64,000 bases of DNA. It comes from Marinobacter koreensis. Lineage in GTDB: Bacteria > Pseudomonadota > Gammaproteobacteria > Pseudomonadales > Oleiphilaceae. Made by a program: the position numbers and the translations under genes. The stretch lies in NCBI RefSeq assembly GCF_023156285.1, contig NZ_JAKZAJ010000004.1, positions 1 to 64,000 on the forward strand. The letters run 5' to 3'. Below, piece by piece: positions 1-8,370 of the stretch (the stretch's first letter is position 1; each line of letters opens with the position of its first letter). The notes under the pieces were generated by a model. The model had not been told where the DNA came from, made no database searches, and worked only from the letters and a program-made list of their open reading frames with translations.

Positions 1-4
1 TTTT

Positions 5-103
5 GGGGGGGGGGGGGGGGGGCAGTGTTTCTGCCGGGAAAAAGATGTCTGAGCGAAGCGAGTTATTTTTCCCAGAAGAAACATTTCCCACCCCCGGCCC
101 CCG
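5..103 (+). repeat. Palindromic repeat, copy A (core plus copy-specific arms)
   Basis: The 21-nt core GATGTCTGAG-CGAAGCGAGTT lies at 44-64. An inner stem GGGAAAAA/TTTTTCCC (36-43 with 66-73) and an outer stem TGTTTCT/AGAAACA (26-32 with 77-83) flank it. Beyond these, a run of 18 G at 5-22 faces C-rich sequence at 86-103. The same core recurs at about 2058, 2310 and 14952 with different arms. This copy ends about 20 bp before the SCO1 gene. The gene it may follow lies outside the window. Confidence 0.8.
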
Positions 104-124
104 AACTCTGCTGTTGGAGCCTGA

Positions 125-787
125 ATGAATCGCTCTGTTCGCATCACCGTGGTTGCACTGGTGTTGATCGTTTTGCTTGTTTTTGGATTGGTCATTGCCC
201 GCCAGGCACTGTTTGTGGACAAGGAGCCACTGCCGGCGCCGGATCTGGCGGAGCTGAACACGTTTGTCTATGACCAGGGCCGGCCACTGGCGGCGTTTTC
301 CCTCACCGACGAGAACGGCAAGACCGTGACTCGCGAAGACCTTAAGGGGCATTGGACCTTTGCCTTCGTGGGTTACACCAACTGCCCGGACATCTGTCCG
401 GTGGCGATGACCAATCTTCGGCAGATGGACCAGCTGTTGCCGAAGACACTGCCGCAACCGGATTACCTGTTGATCAGCGCCGATCCGGAGCATGACACGC
501 CGGAGAAACTCGACACCTACATGGGCTTCTTTGGCGAACACTTCCACGGCCTGACCGGCGACCTTGAGACCACCCGTGCCCTGGCTAAGAGCCTGAATGC
601 CGTGTTTGTCCACCGGCAGGAGAACGGACAGCTTCAAGTGGACCACAGCGGCCATTTCGCGCTTATCAATCCCGATGGTGAACTGCAGGCGGTCATCCAG
701 CCCCCGCACAAGCCCCGCCAGCTGGCGGAGGCCTTCGAACGGATCTACCAGTGGGCCCGGGCCAATCGGGAGCGGGCGGGCTCTTGA
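125..787 (+). CDS. SCO1/SenC family copper-binding thioredoxin-fold protein
   Basis: 220 aa, the usual length for bacterial SCO1/SenC/PrrC proteins. An N-terminal hydrophobic segment (residues 6-26) should anchor it in the inner membrane with the domain in the periplasm. The family copper site is visible: CPDIC (Cys87, Cys91) after FVGYTN, and the distal His174 in VDHSGHF. Family members deliver copper to the CuA centre of cytochrome c oxidase or act as thiol-disulfide reductants; which applies here cannot be read from sequence. A GGAG site sits 5 nt before the ATG. The stop overlaps the start of the next gene by one base (TGATG), so the two are probably translationally coupled. Confidence 0.9.
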   Translation: MNRSVRITVVALVLIVLLVFGLVIARQALFVDKEPLPAPDLAELNTFVYDQGRPLAAFSLTDENGKTVTREDLKGHWTFAFVGYTNCPDICPVAMTNLRQMDQLLPKTLPQPDYLLISADPEHDTPEKLDTYMGFFGEHFHGLTGDLETTRALAKSLNAVFVHRQENGQLQVDHSGHFALINPDGELQAVIQPPHKPRQLAEAFERIYQWARANRERAGS

Positions 788-2001
788 TGACAGCCCAGAC
801 TTCCACACCGCCCAAAGAACTCTTTACCGTCCTGGCCGCCGGCGCGGTGGTCCTGCTCGTGGTCCACGGTCTCGGGCGGTTTATCTATACCCCATTGCTG
901 CCGTACCTGGTGGACGATGGCCAGTTCAGCGCCGCCGACGGTGCCGCCGTTGCCACCTGGAATTACCTTGGTTACCTGATGGGCGCGATGCTGGCGATTC
1001 GCTGGTACCGGATTAACCAGATTCGCACTCTGCTGCCGGTTGCACTGGCGGTGCATGTGATTACCACCCTGGCAATCACCCAGACCGACAACCTGACCCT
1101 GATTTCGGCCAGTCGCTGGCTCAATGGCGTTGCCAACGGCATGGTGTTCGTGCATGCGCCGGCGCTGATTCTCGAATGGCTGGTGCTGCGCAACCGGGCA
1201 TCGAAAAGTGGTCTGGTCTATATTGGTGTGGGGCTGGGCCTGCTGGTCTCCAGCGGGCTTGTGACCGGTAGCGCAAACCTCCTGGAAGGCGCAGGACGCT
1301 GGTGGCCCGCGGCCCTGCTGTCGATACCCCTGGCGTGGTGGGGCGCTCTCAGACTGATCCGGCTGGATGTGCCCGAGGTCCATCGCGACAATACCGGAAA
1401 ACCGACGACCACCCGGCTGCTCGACCGCGCCAGCGTTCCCCTGTTTCTGTCCTACGCCGGCGCCGGCCTTGGATACATTCTGCCCATGACCTTCCTGCCG
1501 CTGCTGGCGAAACTCGAACTGCCGGCGGGACATTGGCTGTTGGACGGTACCTGGCTGATAGTAGCCCTGTGTACCATTCCGGCGCCGTGGATATGGAATC
1601 GATTGGGCGCGAAAATCGGCGATTTGTCGGCATTGAAGCTCAATTTCCTGATCCAGCTACTCGGCGTTCTTGCCGCGGTCATTTTGCCGGACGGCATAGG
1701 GCTGGTTCTGTGCGCGTTGCTGGTGGGCAACACCTTCCTCGGCACGGTCCTGCTGACCCAGCGCATCGGGCGAGCCCTGCATCCCCACCAGGGCCCCCGT
1801 CTTTCGGCCGCGATGGTGGCGCTGTATGGCTTTACCCAGATGGTCGGTCCCTGGCTGACCAAACAGTGGCTCGACGGCGGGGGCACACTTGTTTCTGCCT
1901 TCGGTATTGGGGTGGCGGCGCTGGCGTTTGGGCTGGTGTTCGTGTTCTTCGTGCCGCGGCCTGAGGATTGGCATGCTTCTAGCTCTGGTGCTGGTTCGTA
2001 G
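787..2001 (+). CDS. MFS transporter, YbfB/YjiJ-like
   Basis: 404 aa from the ATG that overlaps the SCO1 stop codon; an upstream start in the same frame would lie inside SCO1 and is not needed. The protein is highly hydrophobic with about 12 predicted membrane helices. It has the N-terminal pattern of the YbfB/YjiJ branch: short cytoplasmic tail, then HGLGRFIYTPLLPYLVDDG and NYLGYLMGA in helices 1-2. The substrate is unknown. Coupling to SCO1 could suggest a copper-linked role, but that is inference from position only. A palindromic repeat begins about 25 bp after the stop and may act as its transcript end. Confidence 0.85.
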   Translation: MTAQTSTPPKELFTVLAAGAVVLLVVHGLGRFIYTPLLPYLVDDGQFSAADGAAVATWNYLGYLMGAMLAIRWYRINQIRTLLPVALAVHVITTLAITQTDNLTLISASRWLNGVANGMVFVHAPALILEWLVLRNRASKSGLVYIGVGLGLLVSSGLVTGSANLLEGAGRWWPAALLSIPLAWWGALRLIRLDVPEVHRDNTGKPTTTRLLDRASVPLFLSYAGAGLGYILPMTFLPLLAKLELPAGHWLLDGTWLIVALCTIPAPWIWNRLGAKIGDLSALKLNFLIQLLGVLAAVILPDGIGLVLCALLVGNTFLGTVLLTQRIGRALHPHQGPRLSAAMVALYGFTQMVGPWLTKQWLDGGGTLVSAFGIGVAALAFGLVFVFFVPRPEDWHASSSGAGS

Positions 2002-2025
2002 GACTGGCAGTTGGGGGGATTGATC

Positions 2026-2110
2026 GGGGTGGTGGGGGTATTTTCCCTTGGAAATGGAACTCGCTGCGCTCAGACATCCATTTCTGGCGGGAAAATACCC
2101 CCACCACCCC
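2026..2110 (-). repeat. Palindromic repeat, copy B
   Basis: The core is in inverted orientation (2058-2078, reading AACTCGCTGC-GCTCAGACATC). Arms of 22 bp pair without mismatch: 2026-2047 (GGGGT GGTGGGGGTATTTTCCC) with 2089-2110. A short inner stem AAATGG/CCATTT (2052-2057 with 2078-2083) lies inside. It begins 25 bp after the MFS stop codon. The arm sequence is unrelated to the other copies apart from TTTTCCC, whereas the core differs from copy A at one position only. Confidence 0.85.
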
Positions 2111-2279
2111 GCTCTAGCTGACAACGGTGATGTCGTTTTCGAAAAGATGAAAGAAATTGGCTAAGAAAGAAATGCAAAGGGCCAGCTTTTTTAATTGGCT
2201 TTCCAGCAACATTTGTATCGAGTTAACCCAAGTCACACCATGGTAAGCTCTCGCGTTAACTGAAAACCTGGCAGGGTGT
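2111..2279. other. Intergenic stretch between repeat copies B and C, no gene seen
   Basis: AT-richer than its surroundings. No open frame with a credible ribosome site or family match was found, and no promoter was called. The full gap between the MFS stop and the hrpB start is 417 bp, mostly occupied by the two palindromic repeats. Confidence 0.5.
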
Positions 2280-2360
2280 GGGGGTGCATTTGGATTTGGG
2301 CCGGAGAAAGATGTCTGAGCGCAGCGAGTTCTTTCCCGGCCCAAATCCAAATGCGCCCCC
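2280..2360 (+). repeat. Palindromic repeat, copy C
   Basis: Core GATGTCTGAG-CGCAGCGAGTT at 2310-2330. The outer arms 2280-2304 and 2336-2360 pair over 25 positions with one G-U pair (GCATTTGGATTTGGGCCGG against its complement). The inner stem GAAAG/CTTTC is at 2306-2310 with 2331-2335. It ends 58 bp before the hrpB start. The arm sequence is not shared with copies A, B or D. Confidence 0.85.
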
Positions 2361-2418
2361 GCGCCACCCCCAATCCTCCCAGTCTTAAACCAAACCAAAC
2401 CAGACCAAGCCAAACCGC

Positions 2419-4905
2419 ATGCTCCCAATCGACCACATCCTCCCGGACCTCAAGCGCACGCTGGAACAGACCACTACGGCCCTGCTCCAGGCCCCGCCGG
2501 GTGCCGGTAAAACCACCCGGGTGCCGCTGGCGTTGCTGGATGCACCCTGGCGGGAGGATCGCAGGATCCTGATGCTGGAGCCCCGGCGACTGGCCGCCCG
2601 GTCCGCTGCCCGGTTCATGGCGAAGCAGTTGGGTGAGAAACCGGGGCAAACGGTGGGCTATCGGACGCGGATGGATACCCGGGTGTCGGCGTCCACCCGC
2701 ATCGAGGTGGTGACCGAGGGCATTCTGACCCGGCTGATCCAGAACGATCCCATGCTGGAGGGCTATGCCGCGGTGCTGTTCGATGAGTTTCACGAACGAT
2801 CGCTGCAGGCGGACCTGGGCCTGGCGCTGGTGCGGGAATCGCAGCAGGCGTTGCGGGAGGATTTGCGGTTGCTGGTGATGTCGGCGACGCTGGATACCGC
2901 GCCCATTGCCCGGGTGCTGGGGGATGTGCCGGTGATCACCAGTGAGGGCCGGATGTTTCCGGTGGAGGTGTTTTACCGGCCGGCGCCACCCCGGGACCGG
3001 AATGCCCGACTGGAGGAGCGCGTGGTGGCCGCGGTGCGTGACGCGCTCGAAGCGCAGAGTGGTTCGTTGCTGGTGTTCCTGCCCGGTGCCGGGGAGATCC
3101 GGCGGGTGGAGCGTCGGTTACGGGATTCGTTGCCAGCAGGGACAGTGGTGGCGCCGCTGTATGGCAACCTGAAAGCCGAGGAGCAGGACCGGGCGATTTC
3201 GCCGGCGCCCGAGGGCCAGCGCAAGGTGGTGCTTGCCACGGCGATTGCGGAAACCAGTCTGACCATTGAAGGTATTCGGGTGGTCATCGACAGCGGCCAG
3301 CAGCGCCGGGCGGTATTCGATGCCAACAGTGGCATGACTCGCCTGGTCACCGGCCGGGTTTCAAAAGCCTCGGCGGAGCAGCGAAAGGGCCGGGCCGGCA
3401 GGGTTGAGCCCGGGGTGTGTTACCGGCTTTGGAGTGAATCCGAGCAGTTCGGGCTGGCGGAGTTTACGCCGCCGGAGATTCAGGAGGCGGATCTGGCTCC
3501 CCTCGTACTGGAGCTTGCCCAGTGGGGCGCGCGGGAGCCGGAACAGGTAGCCTGGGTGGATGCGCCGCCTCGGGCCCACTGGAATCAGGCGGTCACCCTG
3601 CTTCGTTGGCTCGACATGCTGGATGACGAGGGTGCGGTGACCGACCACGGCAAGGCTGCGCGGGAGCTGGGCATTCATCCACGACTGGCCCATATGGTCT
3701 TGCGGGGACGCGGTCTGGGGCTGGCGGTTCCGGCGGCGGAACTGGCGGCGCTTCTGGAAGAGCGGGATCTGCTGGGACCGACCGCGGGTGCCGATCTGCA
3801 CGAACGCCTTCGGGTGCTGCGGGGGGAATCCGGCGGCGTCCGGGTGGACCCCACACGGCTGAAAGCCATTCGTCAGTCGGTCAGGCGCCTGGCGGGCGAT
3901 GACCGACACGGGGATGAGTTACCAACCGATGCCGAGGTCGGGCGTTTGCTGGCGCTCGCTTACCCGGACCGGATCGGTCGGCGGCGGCCGGGCGCTGCAC
4001 CACCGTATCAGCTCAGCAACGGCAAGGGAGCCGTGCTTCGGGACGAGGATGCGCTGGCCCGACACGAGTGGCTGGTGGCCGCGGATCTGGACGGTCAGGC
4101 CCGGGAATCCAGGATTTATCTGGCGGCACCGGTGGATCTTGCGGATCTGGAACAGGATCTTGGCGGCCATATTCAGGAGGTCGAGGAAGCACTCTGGGAC
4201 GATGCGCGGGGGACGGTGGTCGCGCGGCGGGTCCGGAAACTTGGCGAACTGGTGTTGGAGGAAAAAGAACTCGGCAAGCCGGCGCCGGAGCTGATCCAGC
4301 AGGGGCTGGTGAACGCGGTACGACGAAAGGGGCTGGGCAACTTGCCGTGGAACGACGCCAGCCGGCAGTGGTGTGCCCGGGTAAGGCTGCTCGCGAGAAC
4401 CTTTCCCGGAGACTGGCCCGAGGTTGACGACGACGTCCTGCTCGCGACCCTGGAGACGTGGCTTTCGCCGTTCCTGGTGGGGATGCAGCGCTGGGCCGAC
4501 CTGGCAAGACTGAACCTGCTGCCAGCGCTCAACAGCCTGCTGGATTACCGGCAACAGCAACAGCTGGATGAGCTGGCGCCGGGGGCCCTCACTATTCCAA
4601 CCGGCCAGTCGGTGTCGCTGGACTACACCGCCGATAACGGCCCGGTCCTTGCCGCCAAGCTTCAGGCCCTGTTTGGATGGACGGAAACGCCCCGAGTGGC
4701 CGGCGGCCGCGTTCCCGTGGTGATTCACCTGTTGTCGCCGGCGCAACGACCGCTGGCGGTGACCGCGGATCTCGGCAGTTTCTGGCGCAATGCCTACCCG
4801 GAGGTCCGTAAGGACATGCGGGGGCGTTACCCCAAGCACCCCTGGCCGGAAGACCCGTTCACGGCCGAGCCCCAGCAGGGAACGAAGAAACGCCCTGCTC
4901 GCTGA
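2419..4905 (+). CDS. hrpB: ATP-dependent RNA helicase HrpB
   Basis: 828 aa, full length for HrpB. In order: Walker A PPGAGKTT (residues about 28-35), the HrpB-type DEFH box in VLFDEFHERSLQADLG (about 120), SAT motif VMSATLD, helicase-C core with ATAIAETSLTI and QRKGRAGRVEPGVCYRLW, then the HA2/ratchet and HrpB C-terminal domain. It is a DEAH-family helicase; its cellular role in most bacteria is poorly defined. The start MLPIDHILPDL matches the family N-terminus, but no clear Shine-Dalgarno is seen: the ATG follows a C/A-rich tract of ACCAA-like repeats (2393-2416). Its 3' end overlaps the convergent gene by 47 bp. Confidence 0.95.
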   Translation: MLPIDHILPDLKRTLEQTTTALLQAPPGAGKTTRVPLALLDAPWREDRRILMLEPRRLAARSAARFMAKQLGEKPGQTVGYRTRMDTRVSASTRIEVVTEGILTRLIQNDPMLEGYAAVLFDEFHERSLQADLGLALVRESQQALREDLRLLVMSATLDTAPIARVLGDVPVITSEGRMFPVEVFYRPAPPRDRNARLEERVVAAVRDALEAQSGSLLVFLPGAGEIRRVERRLRDSLPAGTVVAPLYGNLKAEEQDRAISPAPEGQRKVVLATAIAETSLTIEGIRVVIDSGQQRRAVFDANSGMTRLVTGRVSKASAEQRKGRAGRVEPGVCYRLWSESEQFGLAEFTPPEIQEADLAPLVLELAQWGAREPEQVAWVDAPPRAHWNQAVTLLRWLDMLDDEGAVTDHGKAARELGIHPRLAHMVLRGRGLGLAVPAAELAALLEERDLLGPTAGADLHERLRVLRGESGGVRVDPTRLKAIRQSVRRLAGDDRHGDELPTDAEVGRLLALAYPDRIGRRRPGAAPPYQLSNGKGAVLRDEDALARHEWLVAADLDGQARESRIYLAAPVDLADLEQDLGGHIQEVEEALWDDARGTVVARRVRKLGELVLEEKELGKPAPELIQQGLVNAVRRKGLGNLPWNDASRQWCARVRLLARTFPGDWPEVDDDVLLATLETWLSPFLVGMQRWADLARLNLLPALNSLLDYRQQQQLDELAPGALTIPTGQSVSLDYTADNGPVLAAKLQALFGWTETPRVAGGRVPVVIHLLSPAQRPLAVTADLGSFWRNAYPEVRKDMRGRYPKHPWPEDPFTAEPQQGTKKRPAR

Positions 4906-5704
4906 TCCGGCCCGAGATCAGTGACTCCGGGACGGTTTCGAAATAGATATTGCGGGGGGTAATGCACGATCCTTCCGGTGCCTGAAGTTCCTCGCCCGGC
5001 ATTTCTTCCAGGATGACGGTCTTGCTGGTATCCGGGCTGTCCCGGAAGCTGTCTGCCAGCACCCAGAAAGGGACTCCCCTTTCCCGGGCGGCCAGGGCCA
5101 GCAGGCGGGTGCCGGCCTTGTTGACGAAGTGGTGGTCGGCGAGCCAGCAGTCACAGCCGGTGATCACCAGGTCTGCCTGATCCACGAACAGCGCCATCTG
5201 GGCGTCCGTAATCAGGGTAACCGGAATGTTGAGGTCATCCAGCTCACGGGCCAGCCCGTGTCCTTCCAGGCCCGGACTGCTCTGGGTACAGATCACCGAC
5301 ACCGGTCGCTTCTCGCTGGCCAGCCGCTGGAACAGCTTCAGTACCACTGAACTCGCGCTGTGGGTCATGATGATCGCGCCATCGGGAATCCTTGCCACGG
5401 CATGGTCGAGGATGCCATCCGTAGCCTGCTCAAGCTGTCGCAGAACACTCCGTACCGCTTCGTCCGGATGTTCCGGCTGTTCGAGGCACCGGGCCTCCAC
5501 CTTCTCTATCGCGCTGCCGATCACCACCATGCTGGGTCTGGCGGTTCTGAGCGCATTGAGCAGTGCGGCCCGCTCAGAGGATAGCGGACGGGTCTGGTCG
5601 AGATAGTCCGCCAGGTCCCGGAGGGTCTTAAGAGCCAGCTCTGTGGCTCCCGACTGATGATCGCTTCTCAGCGCCGATAGCAGCGCTTCTGCCTGCGCAT
5701 CCAT
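4859..5704 (-). CDS. eIF-2B alpha/beta/delta-like protein
   Basis: 281 aa. Residues from about 100 to 270 fit the initiation-factor-2B/ribose-1,5-bisphosphate isomerase/methylthioribose-1-phosphate isomerase superfamily: IIMTHSASSVVLKLF, VSVICTQSSPGLEGHGLA, VTLITDAQMALFVDQADLVITGCDCWLADHHFVNKAGT and the closing PRNIYFETVP. Many bacterial members act on phosphorylated sugars; the substrate here is unknown. It is the last gene of a leftward series, 38 bp after the TauE/SafE permease gene. Its last 47 bp lie antisense to the end of hrpB, so no terminator can sit between the two genes. Confidence 0.75.
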   Translation of the reverse strand: MDAQAEALLSALRSDHQSGATELALKTLRDLADYLDQTRPLSSERAALLNALRTARPSMVVIGSAIEKVEARCLEQPEHPDEAVRSVLRQLEQATDGILDHAVARIPDGAIIMTHSASSVVLKLFQRLASEKRPVSVICTQSSPGLEGHGLARELDDLNIPVTLITDAQMALFVDQADLVITGCDCWLADHHFVNKAGTRLLALAARERGVPFWVLADSFRDSPDTSKTVILEEMPGEELQAPEGSCITPRNIYFETVPESLISGRISEQGVSSFPAGARP

Positions 5705-5742
5705 GGACGTGTTCCGGAAGGGTTTGAGTCAGGTTAGCAGGC

Positions 5743-6507
5743 TCAGGGGGCGAGGAAAAATGTGCCGGCGCGAAGGACCAGGAGGAGGCCCGTGACCAGC
5801 AGGACACCGTAGACCGCCCTCCGGAAATGGGTCTCGTTCAGGCGCTGGTGGAGATATTCCCCCACCAAGACCCCGACCACCAGCAGTGGCAGATACCACA
5901 GCAGATGGCCCGCACTCGCGACGAGTCGACCGTCGAACAGGTAGAGCAGGCTGAGCGTCAGGTTCAGCGTGAACCACACCGTCAGCAGGGTTGCCCGGGT
6001 ACGGCCCTTGTCCAGCCGGATGCCGGCCAGGGCGTGGACCAGAAGGGGGCCGCCGGAGGCAAACAGGCCATGGGTAATGCCGGCCGCCAGGGTTATGCCC
6101 CGGCTGGCGTTCAGGCTGTGGGGGATGGCTTCGTGTCCGCCGGACAGGCGCCACAGCTCCCTGCCGGCGAACCAGACTACCAGCATGCCGAACAACAGTC
6201 TGAGACTGTTGGCGCCCAGCCAGGGAGCCAGCAGATAGCCGGTTACCGTTCCGATCAGCATCAGGGGCAGTATGAGGGTTTTCAGACGGTGCCAATCGAT
6301 GTGCCGGTGATGTTTCCAGGTCAGGTAGCCACTCATCATGACGTTCAGTGGAACCAGCACTGGCAGCATCTCGGAAATGGGCAGCATCAGCGCCCCCAGG
6401 GACAGGGCAATGACGATGGACCCGAACCCGGTGATGGCTTCGATGGTGTAGGCGAGCAGGATGGCACCGCCAAGCCAGACCCAGGGATCGATTGCCGGGC
6501 CAGTCAC
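5743..6507 (-). CDS. TauE/SafE family membrane permease (sulfite exporter-like)
   Basis: 254 aa when started at the GTG at 6507, whose GTGA overlaps the stop of the upstream gene by 4 bp. A longer reading to 6669 would run deep into the upstream gene and adds no family sequence. The product is almost all membrane helices (about 8), with family-typical ILLAYTIEAITGFGSIV near the start and GITHGLFASGGPLLV in the middle. TauE/SafE proteins move organosulfur or other small anions across the inner membrane; the substrate here is not predictable. The overlap points to a co-translated unit with the epimerase gene. Confidence 0.85.
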   Translation of the reverse strand: MTGPAIDPWVWLGGAILLAYTIEAITGFGSIVIALSLGALMLPISEMLPVLVPLNVMMSGYLTWKHHRHIDWHRLKTLILPLMLIGTVTGYLLAPWLGANSLRLLFGMLVVWFAGRELWRLSGGHEAIPHSLNASRGITLAAGITHGLFASGGPLLVHALAGIRLDKGRTRATLLTVWFTLNLTLSLLYLFDGRLVASAGHLLWYLPLLVVGVLVGEYLHQRLNETHFRRAVYGVLLVTGLLLVLRAGTFFLAP

Positions 6508-7445
6508 AGGTCCCCCTTCTGACGGGCATGGGCAATGAAATGGTCGAAGGTCTCTTCCGAGGTTTTCTGCAAACGGTAACCGAATTCCTCCTTGAGCCGC
6601 CGGTTGCTCAGCACCGGTCGGTACCGCAGAAAGTTGACCTGTTCCGGGCCAACCGGTTTGCCCAGCCATTTGGCGACCTGCAGCCCGGCTTTGACGACAG
6701 TGGCCGGCAGGGTGATCAGCGGCTTATCGAGTTTTTTCGCGATGTCGCCGATGGTCAGGGCGCCGTCACCGGCCATGTTATAGCGCCCGGTACGATCCTC
6801 CCGTATGCCCTGCTCCATGGCGGCCACCACGTCCTGGTCCCAGATGAACACGAAGGGTGAGTCGCTTCCCCGGATGGCGAGTAGCCTGGGCGCCAGGAAC
6901 AGACCCGTGATCTGATTGCGGGTCTCGGCGCCCAACACCGTGCCGGGCCGGAAGATCAACTGTTGCAGCTCCCGATGTTCGGTCCGGTAGGTGGCGAGCA
7001 TTTCCTCGACCAGCCGTTTGTGGTCGGAATAGGCAAATTCGGGATTGCCTCGCAGTGGATCGTTTTCGTCGATCCATTCCGGGTTGTCCGGGTGGTAGCC
7101 GTAGGCGGCGCCGGAGCTGGTCACGGTAATGTGCCGGACGCCGGCAGCGCTGCAGGCTTCCAGGACATTCCGGGTGCCGTTCACATCGATATCGTGGTCG
7201 CGCTCGCGATCCGCCGAGGCCTGGAGGATGGAGGCAAGGTGAACCACGTGAGTAATGCGATTGTCGCTCAGGTGGTGTGACAGGCCAGGATCCCGGACGT
7301 CCAGTCTCTCCAGGGGAAAGTCCAGGTCCTGCCGCGTTCGGATGTCGGTACCGATCACGAAAAAGTCCCTGGCCAGCCGGTTGCCCAGCTGGTGTCCAAT
7401 GTAGCCGGCTGCGCCGGTGATCAGGATGCGTTTGTCGGTGGTCAT
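6504..7445 (-). CDS. NAD-dependent epimerase/dehydratase family protein (extended SDR)
   Basis: 313 aa. The N-terminal Rossmann signature is ITGAAGYIGHQL (residues 8-19), followed by DVRDP and VVHLAS, typical of extended SDRs. The active-site region reads SSGAAYGY with YSDHK as the YxxxK catalytic pair. The fold suggests NAD(P)-dependent action on a nucleotide sugar or a related carbonyl/hydroxyl substrate. It starts 4 bp after the symporter stop and overlaps the TauE/SafE gene, so it sits mid-operon. Confidence 0.85.
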   Translation of the reverse strand: MTTDKRILITGAAGYIGHQLGNRLARDFFVIGTDIRTRQDLDFPLERLDVRDPGLSHHLSDNRITHVVHLASILQASADRERDHDIDVNGTRNVLEACSAAGVRHITVTSSGAAYGYHPDNPEWIDENDPLRGNPEFAYSDHKRLVEEMLATYRTEHRELQQLIFRPGTVLGAETRNQITGLFLAPRLLAIRGSDSPFVFIWDQDVVAAMEQGIREDRTGRYNMAGDGALTIGDIAKKLDKPLITLPATVVKAGLQVAKWLGKPVGPEQVNFLRYRPVLSNRRLKEEFGYRLQKTSEETFDHFIAHARQKGDL

Positions 7446-7449
7446 GGCG

Positions 7450-8364
7450 TCAGCTTTGTTGTTGTGCGGGTTCGGGGATCGGGCGCCGGGCCCAGATCTG
7501 GGAGAGCGTCAGGCCGGATACCAGGTGCCATACGCCCCAGAAGGCGGTAATGAGCATCATGCCCCCGGCATCCGGGAAGAAGGTGAACAGGATCACCAGT
7601 CCCAGCCCGGAATTCTGGATGCCGACTTCCAGAGTGACCGCCCGCTGGTCGGGTACCGACAGACGCATCAGGCGGGCCATGGCGTATCCCAGCGTCAACG
7701 CGAGCAGGTTGTGGCCCACGACCAGCCAGAAGAAGGTGTGGAACTTCGCCAGGAACAGATCGACATTGTTGAAGAAGGCGATCGCCACAAACGCCAGGAA
7801 GATCAGCAGAGAGGTAAACCTCAGCGGCTTTTCGCTGCGTTCCGCGAGCGACGGAAACCGGCCACCCACCAGCATGCCCAGGATCAGAGGCAGTGCCAGT
7901 ACCAGGAGTACCAGCATCAACACGTTCTCCGGTTGCAGTGCAATCTCCTGCAGGTAACCCCGGGTATGCGGGTTGAGCCATCCGTAGAAGGCAAAGTTCA
8001 GGGGCGTCATTACCGTCGCCGCCAAGCTGGAAATGGCGGTCATGCTGACCGAGACCGCGACGCTGCCCCGGCTCAGCCAGGTCATGATGTTGGAAAAGCT
8101 GCCTCCGGGACAGGACGCTACGAGAATCATGCCGAGGGCCAGTTGCGGATCGATGTTCAGCGCCCAGGTGAACAGGCAGGTAGCCAGGGGGAGCAGGACG
8201 AACTGGGCAAACAGACCGGCCACCGGTGCCCGGGGAATGGACAGCACCCGCCGGAAATCGGCGGGTCTCAGGTTCAGGGACACACCGAACATCATCAGTG
8301 CCAGAATGGCGTTCAGCGTCACCAGACTGGCCTGATTGAAGTGAATGGTCAGGGGAGCAGACAT
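7450..8364 (-). CDS. Bile acid:sodium symporter family permease (BASS)
   Basis: 304 aa, about nine to ten membrane helices. The family core is visible in LGMILVASCPGGSFSNIMTWLSRGSVAVSVSMTAISSL (about residues 75-112, Na+ site region) and in VGIQNSGLGL (about 228). Bacterial BASS proteins carry organic anions such as keto acids or steroids with Na+; bile acids are not implied. It lies 6 bp after the monooxygenase gene and 4 bp before the epimerase gene, so it probably moves a substrate or product of the same pathway. Confidence 0.85.
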   Translation of the reverse strand: MSAPLTIHFNQASLVTLNAILALMMFGVSLNLRPADFRRVLSIPRAPVAGLFAQFVLLPLATCLFTWALNIDPQLALGMILVASCPGGSFSNIMTWLSRGSVAVSVSMTAISSLAATVMTPLNFAFYGWLNPHTRGYLQEIALQPENVLMLVLLVLALPLILGMLVGGRFPSLAERSEKPLRFTSLLIFLAFVAIAFFNNVDLFLAKFHTFFWLVVGHNLLALTLGYAMARLMRLSVPDQRAVTLEVGIQNSGLGLVILFTFFPDAGGMMLITAFWGVWHLVSGLTLSQIWARRPIPEPAQQQS

Positions 8365-8370
8365 TGGCTT

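Noticed and set aside
2393..2418. ACCAA-like tract before hrpB as a Crc/Hfq target
   Set aside because: It is C/A-rich but does not follow the A-A-N triplet pattern of known Hfq/Crc sites closely enough.
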